From the NCBI GenBank assembly GCA_041306005.1, contig JBFYKJ010000020.1:1-22684 (forward strand): a stretch of 22,684 nucleotides of DNA, given 5' to 3'. Source of the DNA: JBFYKJ01 sp041306005. GTDB lineage: Archaea; Altiarchaeota; Altiarchaeia; JAFGQM01. This document shows, in pieces, positions 1-7,650 of this stretch; the stretch's first letter is position 1, and each line of letters opens with the position of its first letter. Below the pieces are notes generated by a model. The model had not been told where the DNA came from. It searched no databases and saw nothing but the letters and a program-made list of their open reading frames with translations. The translations under genes and the position numbers were made by a program.

Positions 1-2
1 AG

Positions 3-37
3 TTGCCTGGGTATAAAGTTATTGCCAGGGGATAAAA
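3..37 (+). repeat. Pair of direct repeats with TATA-like core upstream of the first gene
   Basis: TTGCCTGGGTATAAA and TTGCCAGGGGATAAA stand 19 nt apart. Each carries a GGG followed by an ATAAA core, like an archaeal BRE plus TATA element. They lie about 45-80 nt before the ATG at 83, so they may be a doubled promoter or operator. This is inference; the window starts here and the upstream context is missing. Confidence 0.4.
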
Positions 38-82
38 ACTATCTGTCGGCTTCAACGCTTTAATCCTTAGCCGCATTAATCC

Positions 83-421
83 ATGGTGAAAGAAGAACCC
101 AAAAAGCGCGAGCGGGTGCGCTGGAGGCCGTGGTCGGGCAGATGGTGGATGGAGCGCGAATTGCGCAAAAGCCATATTGCGAGCCTTGAGAGGAGATCCG
201 AAGTGCTCTCTGACATACTGGCTGAACGGGAGCCGTTCTTCTACCCAGAGGAGAAGAGGGAATTCGAAAGGCTGTTCAACGACCTGGGACATCACAAAGG
301 CCCGCTGACGTTCAAGGAAGCGCTGAAAGCGCATAACGACGAGCTTAAGGCGCGTATAGCGCGCATCAAGAGGGGCGAAGATAATGAAGACGATATCATG
401 AAGCGCCTTAAATGGGAGTGA
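83..421 (+). CDS. Small basic hypothetical protein (112 aa)
   Basis: I do not recognise the family. The 112-residue product has a very basic, Trp-rich N-terminus (RVRWRPWSGRWW at about residues 12-23), followed by charged, probably helical sequence with alternating Lys/Arg and Glu to the end. There is no signal peptide or membrane segment. The composition suggests a soluble nucleic-acid- or ribosome-associated protein, but no motif proves it. The ATG at 83 is the first in frame after a TATA-like repeat pair. The gene converges with the minus-strand gene ending at 492, and the 70-nt gap between them is AT-rich. It is probably real because its codon use is GC-rich like its neighbours and no better frame overlaps it. 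Confidence 0.6.
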   Translation: MVKEEPKKRERVRWRPWSGRWWMERELRKSHIASLERRSEVLSDILAEREPFFYPEEKREFERLFNDLGHHKGPLTFKEALKAHNDELKARIARIKRGEDNEDDIMKRLKWE

Positions 422-491
422 TGCACGTGTATTTTTCCAATTAAATTAGTATAAGCTTTAGGCGGCTAGTTTAGGGGCTTACTGCTTAACC

Positions 492-1265
492 CTACGCAGA
501 GCGCTTTTGTATGCGCCCGTACGTTTTGAGAGCGGCTTTGCCCATTTTGGAGTTCGGATCTAGTAGGTATATCGGCACGATCACGTCTTGGTCGGCGACT
601 ACGATGTGCCCGTCTTTCCCGTCGCGCATCACGAAAAGAAGGCGTTTGAGGGACTTAACGGTCTTGGCGCGCTGGTGCTGGTGATGGGTGGGTAATATTA
701 CGCCCCGGTCAAAGAGCTCCTTGAGCTTTTTAAAATTCAGCTCATAATCCCTCTTCAGCTTTCCGCCGTTCTTCAGCCTGGAATAGTCGAAGTTGTGCGC
801 CGGCTCGAGCTTCGAGCCGCCTGCAGCCAGGTTCAAGGTCAGGAGTGCGGTGAATTTCTCGGGCCCGTAGGTAAAAGAATATGCAGGAACCGCAGGGAGG
901 CCCTCGCGCCTTAGGACGTGCATCGCAAGCTCCTTGCTTCTAGCCCTGCGCGTCTCATCGCTTACGAGGTGTGTGCCGGAAGACCGGTCAAAGCCTGCCC
1001 GGCTGACCTTGACTGCCAGGGGCCACTTCGTCTTACCAATTTTGTGCATCCCGACGTCGATCACCAGATTTTCCGTCCCGGCACCCAAAACGTGGTTCGG
1101 ATGTATGCGATATACAAGCATGTTAGACCCGCTTGCGCCGGCATAGGTGCCTAACACGCCCAGTTTCTTCATCAGGGTCGGGCCTACGCTGCCGACAAGC
1201 CTGCGTATCGTCGGCTCCCGGGGGCTAAAGCCCGTCACCTGCTTTATTGTAAGGCTCGTGCCCAT
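492..1265 (-). CDS. Hypothetical protein directly downstream of tRNA-Leu
   Basis: This encodes about 257 residues of unrecognised function. The frame stays open upstream to 1334, but that part lies inside the tRNA gene, so I choose the ATG at 1265, 16 nt beyond the tRNA 3' end; an ATG at 1175 is also possible. Visible features are a Gly/Val/Ile-rich middle with PLAVKVSRAGF, an Arg/Lys-rich helix with RRARSKELAMHVLRREG, an aromatic strand segment, and a C-terminal part with HHQHQRAK followed by VVADQDVIVPIYLLDP. A VAVK-like lysine after a strand, then a helix and AVPAYSF, is loosely reminiscent of a kinase-like fold. No HRD or DFG motif is visible, so I do not assign one. There is no signal peptide or transmembrane segment. 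It probably shares a transcript with the tRNA. Confidence 0.6.
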   Translation of the reverse strand: MGTSLTIKQVTGFSPREPTIRRLVGSVGPTLMKKLGVLGTYAGASGSNMLVYRIHPNHVLGAGTENLVIDVGMHKIGKTKWPLAVKVSRAGFDRSSGTHLVSDETRRARSKELAMHVLRREGLPAVPAYSFTYGPEKFTALLTLNLAAGGSKLEPAHNFDYSRLKNGGKLKRDYELNFKKLKELFDRGVILPTHHQHQRAKTVKSLKRLLFVMRDGKDGHIVVADQDVIVPIYLLDPNSKMGKAALKTYGRIQKRSA

Positions 1266-1281
1266 CGTGCCTAAATAAGAA

Positions 1282-1413
1282 TGCGGGGGATGCGATTCGA
1301 ACGCACGTAGGCCTAAGCCACAGGATGTCTTCAACCTTTTCCGCCAGCGCTTTTCGCGCAGCGAAAAGGGCTGCTTAAGTCCTGCCCGTTTGACCAGACT
1401 CCGGCACCCCCGC
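1282..1413 (-). tRNA. tRNA-Leu (UAA anticodon), intron-containing
   Basis: On the minus strand the 5' acceptor GCGGGGG (1413-1407) pairs perfectly with CCCCCGC (1289-1283), followed by discriminator A (1282). CCA is not encoded. The T arm is GTGCG-TTCGAAT-CGCAT. Removing 47 nt (1373-1327) restores the anticodon stem CAGGA/TCCTG and the loop CTTAAGA, whose anticodon is UAA. The mature length is 85 nt and there is a long variable arm, as expected for a class II tRNA-Leu. It reads UUA and, by wobble, UUG codons. The downstream gene starts 16 nt after the tRNA end. Confidence 0.93.
1327..1373 (-). other. Archaeal tRNA intron (47 nt, position 37/38)
   Basis: The segment interrupts the anticodon loop right after the purine 3' of the UAA anticodon, which is the canonical archaeal intron site. 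It can form a hairpin in which CAGC and TTTTCGC pair with GCGAAAA and GCTG around a TGC loop. Near the exon borders CTT/AAG pairing gives a relaxed bulge-helix-bulge rather than a perfect one with a four-pair central helix. The splicing endonuclease would be the expected processor. The exact ends are inferred from restoring the anticodon stem. Confidence 0.82.
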
Positions 1414-1487
1414 AGATGTGTTTACGGTTCCCAGTTTCCAGTTTAGGGTTCCGGGTAGAAGTTTGCGCTTACAGGATTAAAAAGAGC

Positions 1488-4343
1488 TTACTGCCGTATC
1501 ACGATGACGTTCCCGGTCTGTTGCGGGTAGGCAGCTTGTTGCGGCTGCTTCGGCTTCCTGCCGTGCCTCTTGGCGGCTACGGCTATCAGGACTATGATTA
1601 GCAAGATGAGTATGCCGCCTATTGCCAGCATCAAGGTCTTGTCTATGCCGAGCATGCCGCTTATCTGGTCCAGGAGGTCCTTCTGCGCGCCCGTGGTCGT
1701 GGGCTGGGTCATTGCCGTCCCGGTTCCTGTAATGCCAGTCCCCGCACCGGTGCCTGTAGTTCCAGTGGTTCCAGTTCCAGTGCCGATGGCCGTTGTAGCA
1801 GGCACGTTTGCACTGCAATCCCCGCAAGCGGAGGCCTCCGGGTCTTCGCAGACCCCGTTGTTGTTGCAGTAGCCGCTCTTCTTTGCCCCGACAGGGATAG
1901 TGCCCTGCTTCATGAAACCTTGCCCTGGCGTGTTTAGTGAATAATAGTCATCCGGGGTGACTGAGATAGACCCGGCGCCTTCGTAGTTATCGATGGTGAC
2001 GATAGCAGTCATGTCGTAGCCTTCAGGGGGCAGCTCTATGAAGACATGCCCGGTTTCATTGTCGACAATCCCGTAGCTTTCATAGTTTAGGGAAGGGTCC
2101 GCGAAGGAGTAGCTGACCTTGAACAATGCGTCCGAAGGCGCGCCGTCCACTTTGACGAACGAGTCCGGGATGAAGGGCCTCGGGCTGTTGCGGGTGGTGC
2201 GCCCGTAGTTACTGGAGGTGCCTATCCGGTCCTGCCCATCAGTGAAGACCTGGTGTGGGCGAAGCAGTCCATCGCCGGGTGTGCCGATGTCCACGTAGAC
2301 TTCCCCAACATCCCATTTTCCGTTGGGTCCTGCAGGGCCCGGCGGGTCTGCGTCCCAATACGGCTCGCGCGCATCGTATGTGCCATTGCCCTTGAAGGTG
2401 TCCTTGAAGAAGCCGTGGGCCACAAAGACCTCGTTTATCCCCACTGCACTGTCCGGCCACTTCTTCTGCAGCTCGTCGTATACCTCTTTCATGCTCACGA
2501 GCCGCTTTGACATCAGGACGCTCCACAGCTCTTTATGGCTGAAAGCTAGGTTATCTCCAGTATCCGAGCTCGAGTCCACAAGGTCCCAGAACAGAGAGGC
2601 TACAGCTAACTCTTCGTCCAACCCTTCCGCCATCCAGGGGTTATAGTTCAGCTCCAAGTTCGCGAACCCGCCGTACACTGCATCCGTGGCGCCGTCCAGC
2701 CCCTTTGAGAGTATAAGAGGCCAGAACTCGGCAAAGCCCTCTTCGTAGCTGTCGCCGGTGTTGTTGTTCTTGAAACCCTCGTGGTTGGCACCCTTGCCGC
2801 CATAGGAGGACCACGCCCCGTACTTGTTGTACATGGTGAAGTGGAACAGCTCGTGCCAGACGCAGTTCTCAGGGCACTGGTGGTTCTGGTGCCTGCTGTC
2901 AAGAGGACTCATAAAGATCCCGCCACCGCGAAGTGCGGGGCTGTAAAACGCGCCGGTGGTCTCAGAGGAGTATATGTATATCTTCACGGGCAAGGGATTC
3001 CCACCGTACGCATACGGGTACCCTAACTCGTTCCTGACGAAATCAAAAAGGCGCAATGAGTCATAGTATATTTGAGACGCGTCCCAGTGAGTGTCGTATC
3101 CAGGGGTCACGATAAACGAGTGAACAGACCAGACGGTGTTGCTCATGCGCATAGTCAAGTCGAAGTGTTCTTTCGTGGGGAGCCCGACTTCCATAGTTTC
3201 TGCGGCATAAGGCTCGTTAGCTTTTCCGAAGTCCCACAATACCTGGACTTGGCCTAGCTTATCGGTCAGCTCGACGCGGAGTTTTGCCGGGAGCGTCGAG
3301 CTGGGCATGCCCCAACCCTTTGCCATGCTCGAATAGTCTATCTCGAAGTTGCCACCTACGTCCGTGTGAGTCTCAAGGTATACCACACCAGAAAAGGAGT
3401 CTAAGAGGGAGACTTTCACGTTCTTCATGGGCCGGCCCAACGCAGTCCGCACAGTCCCTGTGACCTTGAAGTAGCAGTTCTCGTCGGCAGCGCAGTCGGA
3501 ATCATCGCAGTCTAGGTCACCATCCCCGTCATCATCTAAGGCATTATAACATAGCTCAGGAGCTACGGGGGCTGGAGTAGCGACGCATCCGGCAGCGTCT
3601 GCATTAGCATCATTGATATCACAAATCCCACCTGTAGCGCATGAGCAATCAGTAGCACAAGTACCGCAGTTTTCCTTTGGAGTATCACACTTGCTATCCC
3701 CACAAAAGCCTGGCGGATTAAGGACTCTGGCCACAGCTTCGGGGTCGTATGTAAACTCGTCGATTACCCTAAATCCTGTGAGGGAGTCATAATCTGCAAG
3801 CCCCTCGTCCCGGGGGAATTGGTATGTGTACTGCATCTGGGGGGCGTGAGAGCCACTACATTCGAATATTACCTTAACGTCTGCGTGCATCCAATCAGCA
3901 GCCTTGGCAAGAGAGGTATTTAGGTTAATCTCATCATCAGAACATTCGAGTATCAACGAGTAGGGATCCATGGTTTGATAAGAAAAACATACTTGTTTTC
4001 GGGTTTCACTGCATGAATGGATGCCCTCATAGGAATTGACTTCGTAAGCGTCTTTTATGCCCAACACTACGTTGTCCCCTATTTTGTAGTTAACATCATA
4101 ATCAATGGATACCGGAGGTTCATCAAAATCAGTAGTTTTTCCGGGGGGGCAATGTGAAGAGGTGATAATCTCGCCTTTGATGTAGATATTGCCTTCAAAC
4201 GACAGCGGGGCATTTTCATTTATCGTAAACTTTTGAGTAAAGTCCCCGGGATTGCCTTCCGGGCAGTAAGGAGTTAGTGAACCTGCTCCTGAAGCTAAAG
4301 TAAATGAAGATAGAATGAGAAGCAAGACTATGGGTCGTTTCAT
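1488..4343 (-). CDS. Secreted, C-terminally anchored HExxH metalloprotease-like surface protein
   Basis: This encodes about 951 residues (numbering from the ATG at 4343; a TTG at 4361 is also possible). The order is: signal peptide MKRPIVLLLILSSFTLASGA; an N-terminal domain of unknown type; a Cys-rich segment CGDSKCDTPKENC near 214; a MopE-like Asp/Cys motif near 265-290 (NALDDDGDGDLDCDDSDC), probably calcium-binding; and a carboxypeptidase-regulatory-like beta domain near 292-340. Next comes a zinc-protease-like domain with HELFH at 497-501 and EEGFAEF near 534-540 supplying a likely third ligand, a gluzincin arrangement. A second Asp/Gly-rich segment near 652-690, a Cys cluster near 825-843, a Gly/Thr stalk, a transmembrane helix near 905-924 and a basic tail complete it. 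It is likely displayed outside the cell. The ATG lies 32 nt after leuB. Protease function is inferred from the motif. Confidence 0.85.
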   Translation of the reverse strand: MKRPIVLLLILSSFTLASGAGSLTPYCPEGNPGDFTQKFTINENAPLSFEGNIYIKGEIITSSHCPPGKTTDFDEPPVSIDYDVNYKIGDNVVLGIKDAYEVNSYEGIHSCSETRKQVCFSYQTMDPYSLILECSDDEINLNTSLAKAADWMHADVKVIFECSGSHAPQMQYTYQFPRDEGLADYDSLTGFRVIDEFTYDPEAVARVLNPPGFCGDSKCDTPKENCGTCATDCSCATGGICDINDANADAAGCVATPAPVAPELCYNALDDDGDGDLDCDDSDCAADENCYFKVTGTVRTALGRPMKNVKVSLLDSFSGVVYLETHTDVGGNFEIDYSSMAKGWGMPSSTLPAKLRVELTDKLGQVQVLWDFGKANEPYAAETMEVGLPTKEHFDLTMRMSNTVWSVHSFIVTPGYDTHWDASQIYYDSLRLFDFVRNELGYPYAYGGNPLPVKIYIYSSETTGAFYSPALRGGGIFMSPLDSRHQNHQCPENCVWHELFHFTMYNKYGAWSSYGGKGANHEGFKNNNTGDSYEEGFAEFWPLILSKGLDGATDAVYGGFANLELNYNPWMAEGLDEELAVASLFWDLVDSSSDTGDNLAFSHKELWSVLMSKRLVSMKEVYDELQKKWPDSAVGINEVFVAHGFFKDTFKGNGTYDAREPYWDADPPGPAGPNGKWDVGEVYVDIGTPGDGLLRPHQVFTDGQDRIGTSSNYGRTTRNSPRPFIPDSFVKVDGAPSDALFKVSYSFADPSLNYESYGIVDNETGHVFIELPPEGYDMTAIVTIDNYEGAGSISVTPDDYYSLNTPGQGFMKQGTIPVGAKKSGYCNNNGVCEDPEASACGDCSANVPATTAIGTGTGTTGTTGTGAGTGITGTGTAMTQPTTTGAQKDLLDQISGMLGIDKTLMLAIGGILILLIIVLIAVAAKRHGRKPKQPQQAAYPQQTGNVIVIRQ

Positions 4344-4375
4344 CTCGCTTAACTTAGGCAATGATTCTTAAAAGC

Positions 4376-5503
4376 TCATTCGAGCAGCTTCGCGGCTATC
4401 GCGCCACCCATGTCCGAGCATGTGGCTTTTCCGCCAAGGTCGCCTGTCCTTACTCGGCCCTCTGAAAGGACGGCCTCTGTGGCCTTGACTATCGCGTCAG
4501 CGGCCTTCTTCTCCCCCAGCTGCTGCACCATGAGCGCCCCCGCAAGTATCGTCGCCGTCGGGTTTGCGATGTTCTTCCCCGCTATGTCTGGTGCCGACCC
4601 GTGGACAGGCTCGAACATGGAGACGCCCTTTGGGTTTATGTTCCCGCTGGCGGCTAATCCAATGCCGCCCTGCACGCAAGCGCCGAGGTCTGTTATTATG
4701 TCGCCGAACATGTTCGGGGCGACTACAACGTCAAACCACTCGGGCTTTGTGAGGAAGTACATCGTTACGGCGTCGACGTAGTTGAACTCGTATTCTATCT
4801 TGGGGTAGTTCTTGGCCACCTTCTCGACGACTTCTCGCCACAAACCGTATATGTTTGTCAGGACGTTGGCTTTGTCTACGGACGTCACTCTTTTCCGGCC
4901 TTTAGACTTGCAGAGCTCGAACGCGTATTTTATGACCCGCTCGGCGCCCTCCCTGCTTATCATGCCTATCTGGTAGGCTATCTCATCGGCATCAGTGTCT
5001 ATGTCAAGTCCGAATTTGGTCTTGTAAAGTTCCCGGACGACCTCCAGCTTCGCCGAAGACTTGCCCTTCTTGGACCTGCCGCCTATCCCGACGTAGAAGT
5101 CCTCGGTGTTCTCCCGAACGACGTCGAAATCTATGTCCGCTGGGCCCTTCCCGGCGACCGGGGACTTGATGCTCGGGAGGAGCTTCACCGGCCGCAGGTT
5201 GATGTACTGGTCGAATGCAAATCGCAGTTTAAGGAGGACACCGCCCTCGAGGATCCCGGGTTTCACCCGCGGGTCGCCCAGGGCGCCGAGGAAGATCGAG
5301 TCGAATTTCCCCAGTTCCTTGACCGAAGCATCGCTAAGTATCTCGCCGGTTTTAAGGTAATGGTCCGAACCGAAGGGGAACCGCGTCCAGGCGACCTTAA
5401 ACCCGTATTTCTCGCCCGCGGCGTCTATGACCTTCATTCCCTCGGGTATGACTTCTTTCCCGATCCCATCGCCCGGGATGCATGCTATCTTGTAAGAGCC
5501 CAT
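4376..5503 (-). CDS. leuB: 3-isopropylmalate dehydrogenase
   Basis: This 375-residue enzyme belongs to the isocitrate/isopropylmalate dehydrogenase family. It oxidises and decarboxylates 3-isopropylmalate to 2-oxoisocaproate in leucine synthesis. Visible motifs are IPGDGIGKE (9-17), the substrate-binding arginines around LRFAFDQYINLRPV (93-106), VRENTEDFYVG (129-139), the catalytic lysine in DKANV (210-214), and the metal aspartates in NMFGDIITD (264-272). The cofactor loop HGSAPDIAGK (301-310) has Asp-Ile after AP, the pattern of NAD-dependent rather than NADP-dependent members. The LRFAFDQY wording also occurs in tartrate- and homoisocitrate-type relatives, so sequence alone leaves the substrate open, but adjacency to leuD (21 nt) and leuC favours LeuB. 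Confidence 0.9.
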   Translation of the reverse strand: MGSYKIACIPGDGIGKEVIPEGMKVIDAAGEKYGFKVAWTRFPFGSDHYLKTGEILSDASVKELGKFDSIFLGALGDPRVKPGILEGGVLLKLRFAFDQYINLRPVKLLPSIKSPVAGKGPADIDFDVVRENTEDFYVGIGGRSKKGKSSAKLEVVRELYKTKFGLDIDTDADEIAYQIGMISREGAERVIKYAFELCKSKGRKRVTSVDKANVLTNIYGLWREVVEKVAKNYPKIEYEFNYVDAVTMYFLTKPEWFDVVVAPNMFGDIITDLGACVQGGIGLAASGNINPKGVSMFEPVHGSAPDIAGKNIANPTATILAGALMVQQLGEKKAADAIVKATEAVLSEGRVRTGDLGGKATCSDMGGAIAAKLLE

Positions 5504-5524
5504 TTTGTGTGTAGAGGTTTCACC

Positions 5525-6022
5525 TCATTTTGATTTCATCTGCCTCTTGGTGTATTCCACAAGCCCACCGGCATCCATAAGCTTGATGAGGAACTCGGGC
5601 ATCTTCGGAAAGCTGACTATCTTGCCAGTCCTCTTGTTAGTCACGGTCCCGCCGGCAAAATCCACGCTCAGCATGTCGCCGTCCTGGCACTCGACATCCG
5701 CCTCTATGAGGGGCAGGCCTATGTTTATCGAGTTCCTGAAGAATATGCGCGCGAAGGACTTGGCTATGACGCAGGAAATACCGGCGCCTATCAGCGCCCT
5801 TGGGGCGTGCTCTCTCGAGGAGCCGCACCCGAAGTTGCTTGAGGCTACTATCATGTCGCCCTGCTTAACTTCCTTCGGGAACTCCGGCCTCACGTTCTCA
5901 AATGCGTGCCTGGCAAGCTCCTTAGGGTCGCCGGTGATGAGGTAGATAGCGGGTATTATCTGGTCGGTGTCCACGTTGTCCCCGAACTTCCAGACCGTTC
6001 CCTCGGCTTTTGCGGTTTTCAT
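5525..6022 (-). CDS. leuD: 3-isopropylmalate dehydratase small subunit
   Basis: This 165-residue swivelling subunit of the aconitase-family isomerase works with LeuC to convert 2-isopropylmalate to 3-isopropylmalate. Motifs are DNVDTDQIIPA (15-25), the loop YLITGDP (27-33), FGCGSSREHAP (64-74) and SFARIFFRNSINIGLP (89-104). The length is typical for the archaeal two-subunit type. The YLIT loop lies where isopropylmalate isomerases and homoaconitases differ, and I cannot decide specificity from it alone; context supports leucine synthesis. leuB starts 21 nt downstream. A small membrane-protein gene separates it from leuC. The A-rich stretch just before the ATG gives no strong ribosome-binding site. 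Confidence 0.92.
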   Translation of the reverse strand: MKTAKAEGTVWKFGDNVDTDQIIPAIYLITGDPKELARHAFENVRPEFPKEVKQGDMIVASSNFGCGSSREHAPRALIGAGISCVIAKSFARIFFRNSINIGLPLIEADVECQDGDMLSVDFAGGTVTNKRTGKIVSFPKMPEFLIKLMDAGGLVEYTKRQMKSK

Positions 6023-6064
6023 CTTTAGTTTACTTTAGGTTATCTTGGGATTGTGTAATGCTCT

Positions 6065-6346
6065 TTAATCGTCGCACCTGTACCCGTGCACGAACTCCTT
6101 CCGGTTCTTCCTGCATCTCATCGTCCGGTATACCCCATATACCGTTATGAATGCCCCGGGGACCAGCATCGCCGCAGTCACGCCGTACTTAAAAAACGGG
6201 TCCATGTCCACGAACTTGTAGGTGAAGAGCCCGACGCCGATCATGGCGATGCCGGTGCGGACATATGCCAGTGTGGTCCTCTCCTTGGCAAGGTACGTCC
6301 GCTCAATCGCGAGCTTGTCGCGCAGTATGAGATCCTCTTTAGCCAT
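6065..6346 (-). CDS. DUF202 (YidH-like) small membrane protein
   Basis: This 93-residue protein matches the DUF202 pattern: an N-terminal amphipathic segment rich in Arg/Glu with KLAIERTYLAKERTTLAYVR (11-30), then two hydrophobic segments (about 31-47 and 54-73) and a basic, Cys-containing tail. The family is found widely in small inner-membrane proteins of unknown function. It sits on the same strand between leuC (16 nt upstream) and leuD (42 nt downstream), so it is likely cotranscribed with the leucine genes, although no biochemical link is known. The start is the ATG at 6346. I infer no specific function. Confidence 0.85.
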   Translation of the reverse strand: MAKEDLILRDKLAIERTYLAKERTTLAYVRTGIAMIGVGLFTYKFVDMDPFFKYGVTAAMLVPGAFITVYGVYRTMRCRKNRKEFVHGYRCDD

Positions 6347-6362
6347 AATCCTACGTCACCCC

Positions 6363-7619
6363 TTACCCTAGTTCGTTCGGGTCGGTTATCCTCCCTGTTA
6401 TCGCGGACGCCGCGACCACATAGGGGTTTGCCAGGTAGACCTTCGACCCCTTGTCACCCATCCGGCCTATGAAGTTGCGGTTAGTTGTGGAAACACAAAC
6501 TTCCCCGCTCGCCAGTATGCCCATGTAGCCTCCCAAACAGGCCCCGCACGTCGGGCCCGAGACATATGCCCCGGCCTTTATGAAGATATCCACTAACCCC
6601 TCGTCTATCATCTGCTGTTGTATGTCCGTCGACGCCGGGACCACTATCATCCTCACGTCGGGATGTACCTTCTTCCCTTTCAGTATCTTTGCCGCCGCGC
6701 GCATGTCCTCTATGCGGCCGTTCGTGCAGGACCCCAGGTACGCCTGGTCTATCCTGACGTCCACCTCCTTAGCCGGCTTCGCGTTCTCGGGCAGGAAAGG
6801 CTCGGCTACTGTCGGCCTTATCCCCCCGGCGTCGTACCCGAAGGTGTCGCAGTACTCCGCGTCAGGATCCGAATAGACTGGGATGTAACCTCCCTTGACA
6901 CGGCCTTTCAGGTAGTCAAATACCCCCTTGTCCGGCGGGATTATCCCCGCCTTTGCGCCAGCCTCTATGGCCATGTTGGATATGGATATCCTGTCAGAGA
7001 GCGTCAGCGACTCTATCGCCGAGCCGTACCACTCCATCGTCTTGTACAATGAGCCTTCGACCCCGACATTCCCTATCGCATGCAGTATGATGTCCTTCCC
7101 CATGACGTATTTGCCCAGCTTGCCCTCGACGACGAACTTCTGCGTCTCCGGGACCTTGAACCAGAGTTTCCCGGACGCCATCGCGCATGCCGCTTCGGTG
7201 GAGCCGACGCCTGTTGAGAACGCCCCCAGGGCGCCGTATGAACAGGTGTGGGAATCAGCGCCTATTATCAATCTTCCCGGCGCCACAAAGCCCGACTCGA
7301 TCATTATCTGGTGGCAGACGCCGCCGCGGCCGACCTCGTAGTAGTGGGGTATCTTGTGCCTCGCGGCGAACTGCCGCATCGCCTTTGCCTGCTCCGCGGA
7401 CTTGACGTCCTTGTTCGGCACGTAGTGGTCCGGTATCAGGACTATTTTCCCCCTCTTCGGCTCTATGCCCGAAAAGTCCTTGTCGTAGACCTCGAAGGCC
7501 GGCAGGCCCGTGACGTCGTTGACCATGATGTAGTCTACTTCGGCCTCGACTATCTGGCCGACTTCGACCTTCTTTAAGCCTGCGTGCTTCGCTAAAATCT
7601 TCTCTGAGATGGTAGGCAT
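6363..7619 (-). CDS. leuC: 3-isopropylmalate dehydratase large subunit
   Basis: This 418-residue aconitase-family subunit binds the [4Fe-4S] cluster and forms the isomerase with LeuD. Cluster ligands are visible as C298 in LGSCTNGR and C358/C361 in PTCGACLGG. Further family motifs are IPDHYVPNKD (62-71), VGRGGVCHQ (96-104) and IGADSHTCSYGALGAFSTG (119-137). The length fits the archaeal and two-subunit bacterial class. The ATG at 7619 follows the stop of the HTH/LAGLIDADG gene by 31 nt; that gap holds a T-run and the inverted arms GGCG/CGCC. Homoaconitase paralogues are similar, but the neighbouring leuB, leuD and ilvC support a role in leucine synthesis. Confidence 0.93.
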   Translation of the reverse strand: MPTISEKILAKHAGLKKVEVGQIVEAEVDYIMVNDVTGLPAFEVYDKDFSGIEPKRGKIVLIPDHYVPNKDVKSAEQAKAMRQFAARHKIPHYYEVGRGGVCHQIMIESGFVAPGRLIIGADSHTCSYGALGAFSTGVGSTEAACAMASGKLWFKVPETQKFVVEGKLGKYVMGKDIILHAIGNVGVEGSLYKTMEWYGSAIESLTLSDRISISNMAIEAGAKAGIIPPDKGVFDYLKGRVKGGYIPVYSDPDAEYCDTFGYDAGGIRPTVAEPFLPENAKPAKEVDVRIDQAYLGSCTNGRIEDMRAAAKILKGKKVHPDVRMIVVPASTDIQQQMIDEGLVDIFIKAGAYVSGPTCGACLGGYMGILASGEVCVSTTNRNFIGRMGDKGSKVYLANPYVVAASAITGRITDPNELG

Positions 7620-7644
7620 AGCGTATAGTTTGGCGTTCGCCGGT

Positions 7645-7650
7645 AAAAAA
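7645..7650 (-). terminator. U-tract directly after the HTH/LAGLIDADG gene
   Basis: The stop codon TGA is followed immediately by TTTTTT on the minus strand. Archaeal RNA polymerase can terminate at such U-runs without a hairpin. The same TGA plus TTTTTT arrangement ends the small gene at 9851. Partial readthrough into leuC is possible. Confidence 0.4.

Noticed and set aside
1266..1334. N-terminal extension of the unknown gene into the tRNA
   Set aside because: It would translate tRNA-Leu exon 2 and part of the intron; the conserved tRNA folding explains these bases.
1713..1790. GT-rich repetitive DNA as a possible CRISPR or VNTR
   Set aside because: It encodes the Gly/Thr stalk of the anchored surface protein; units are short and irregular, with no spacers.
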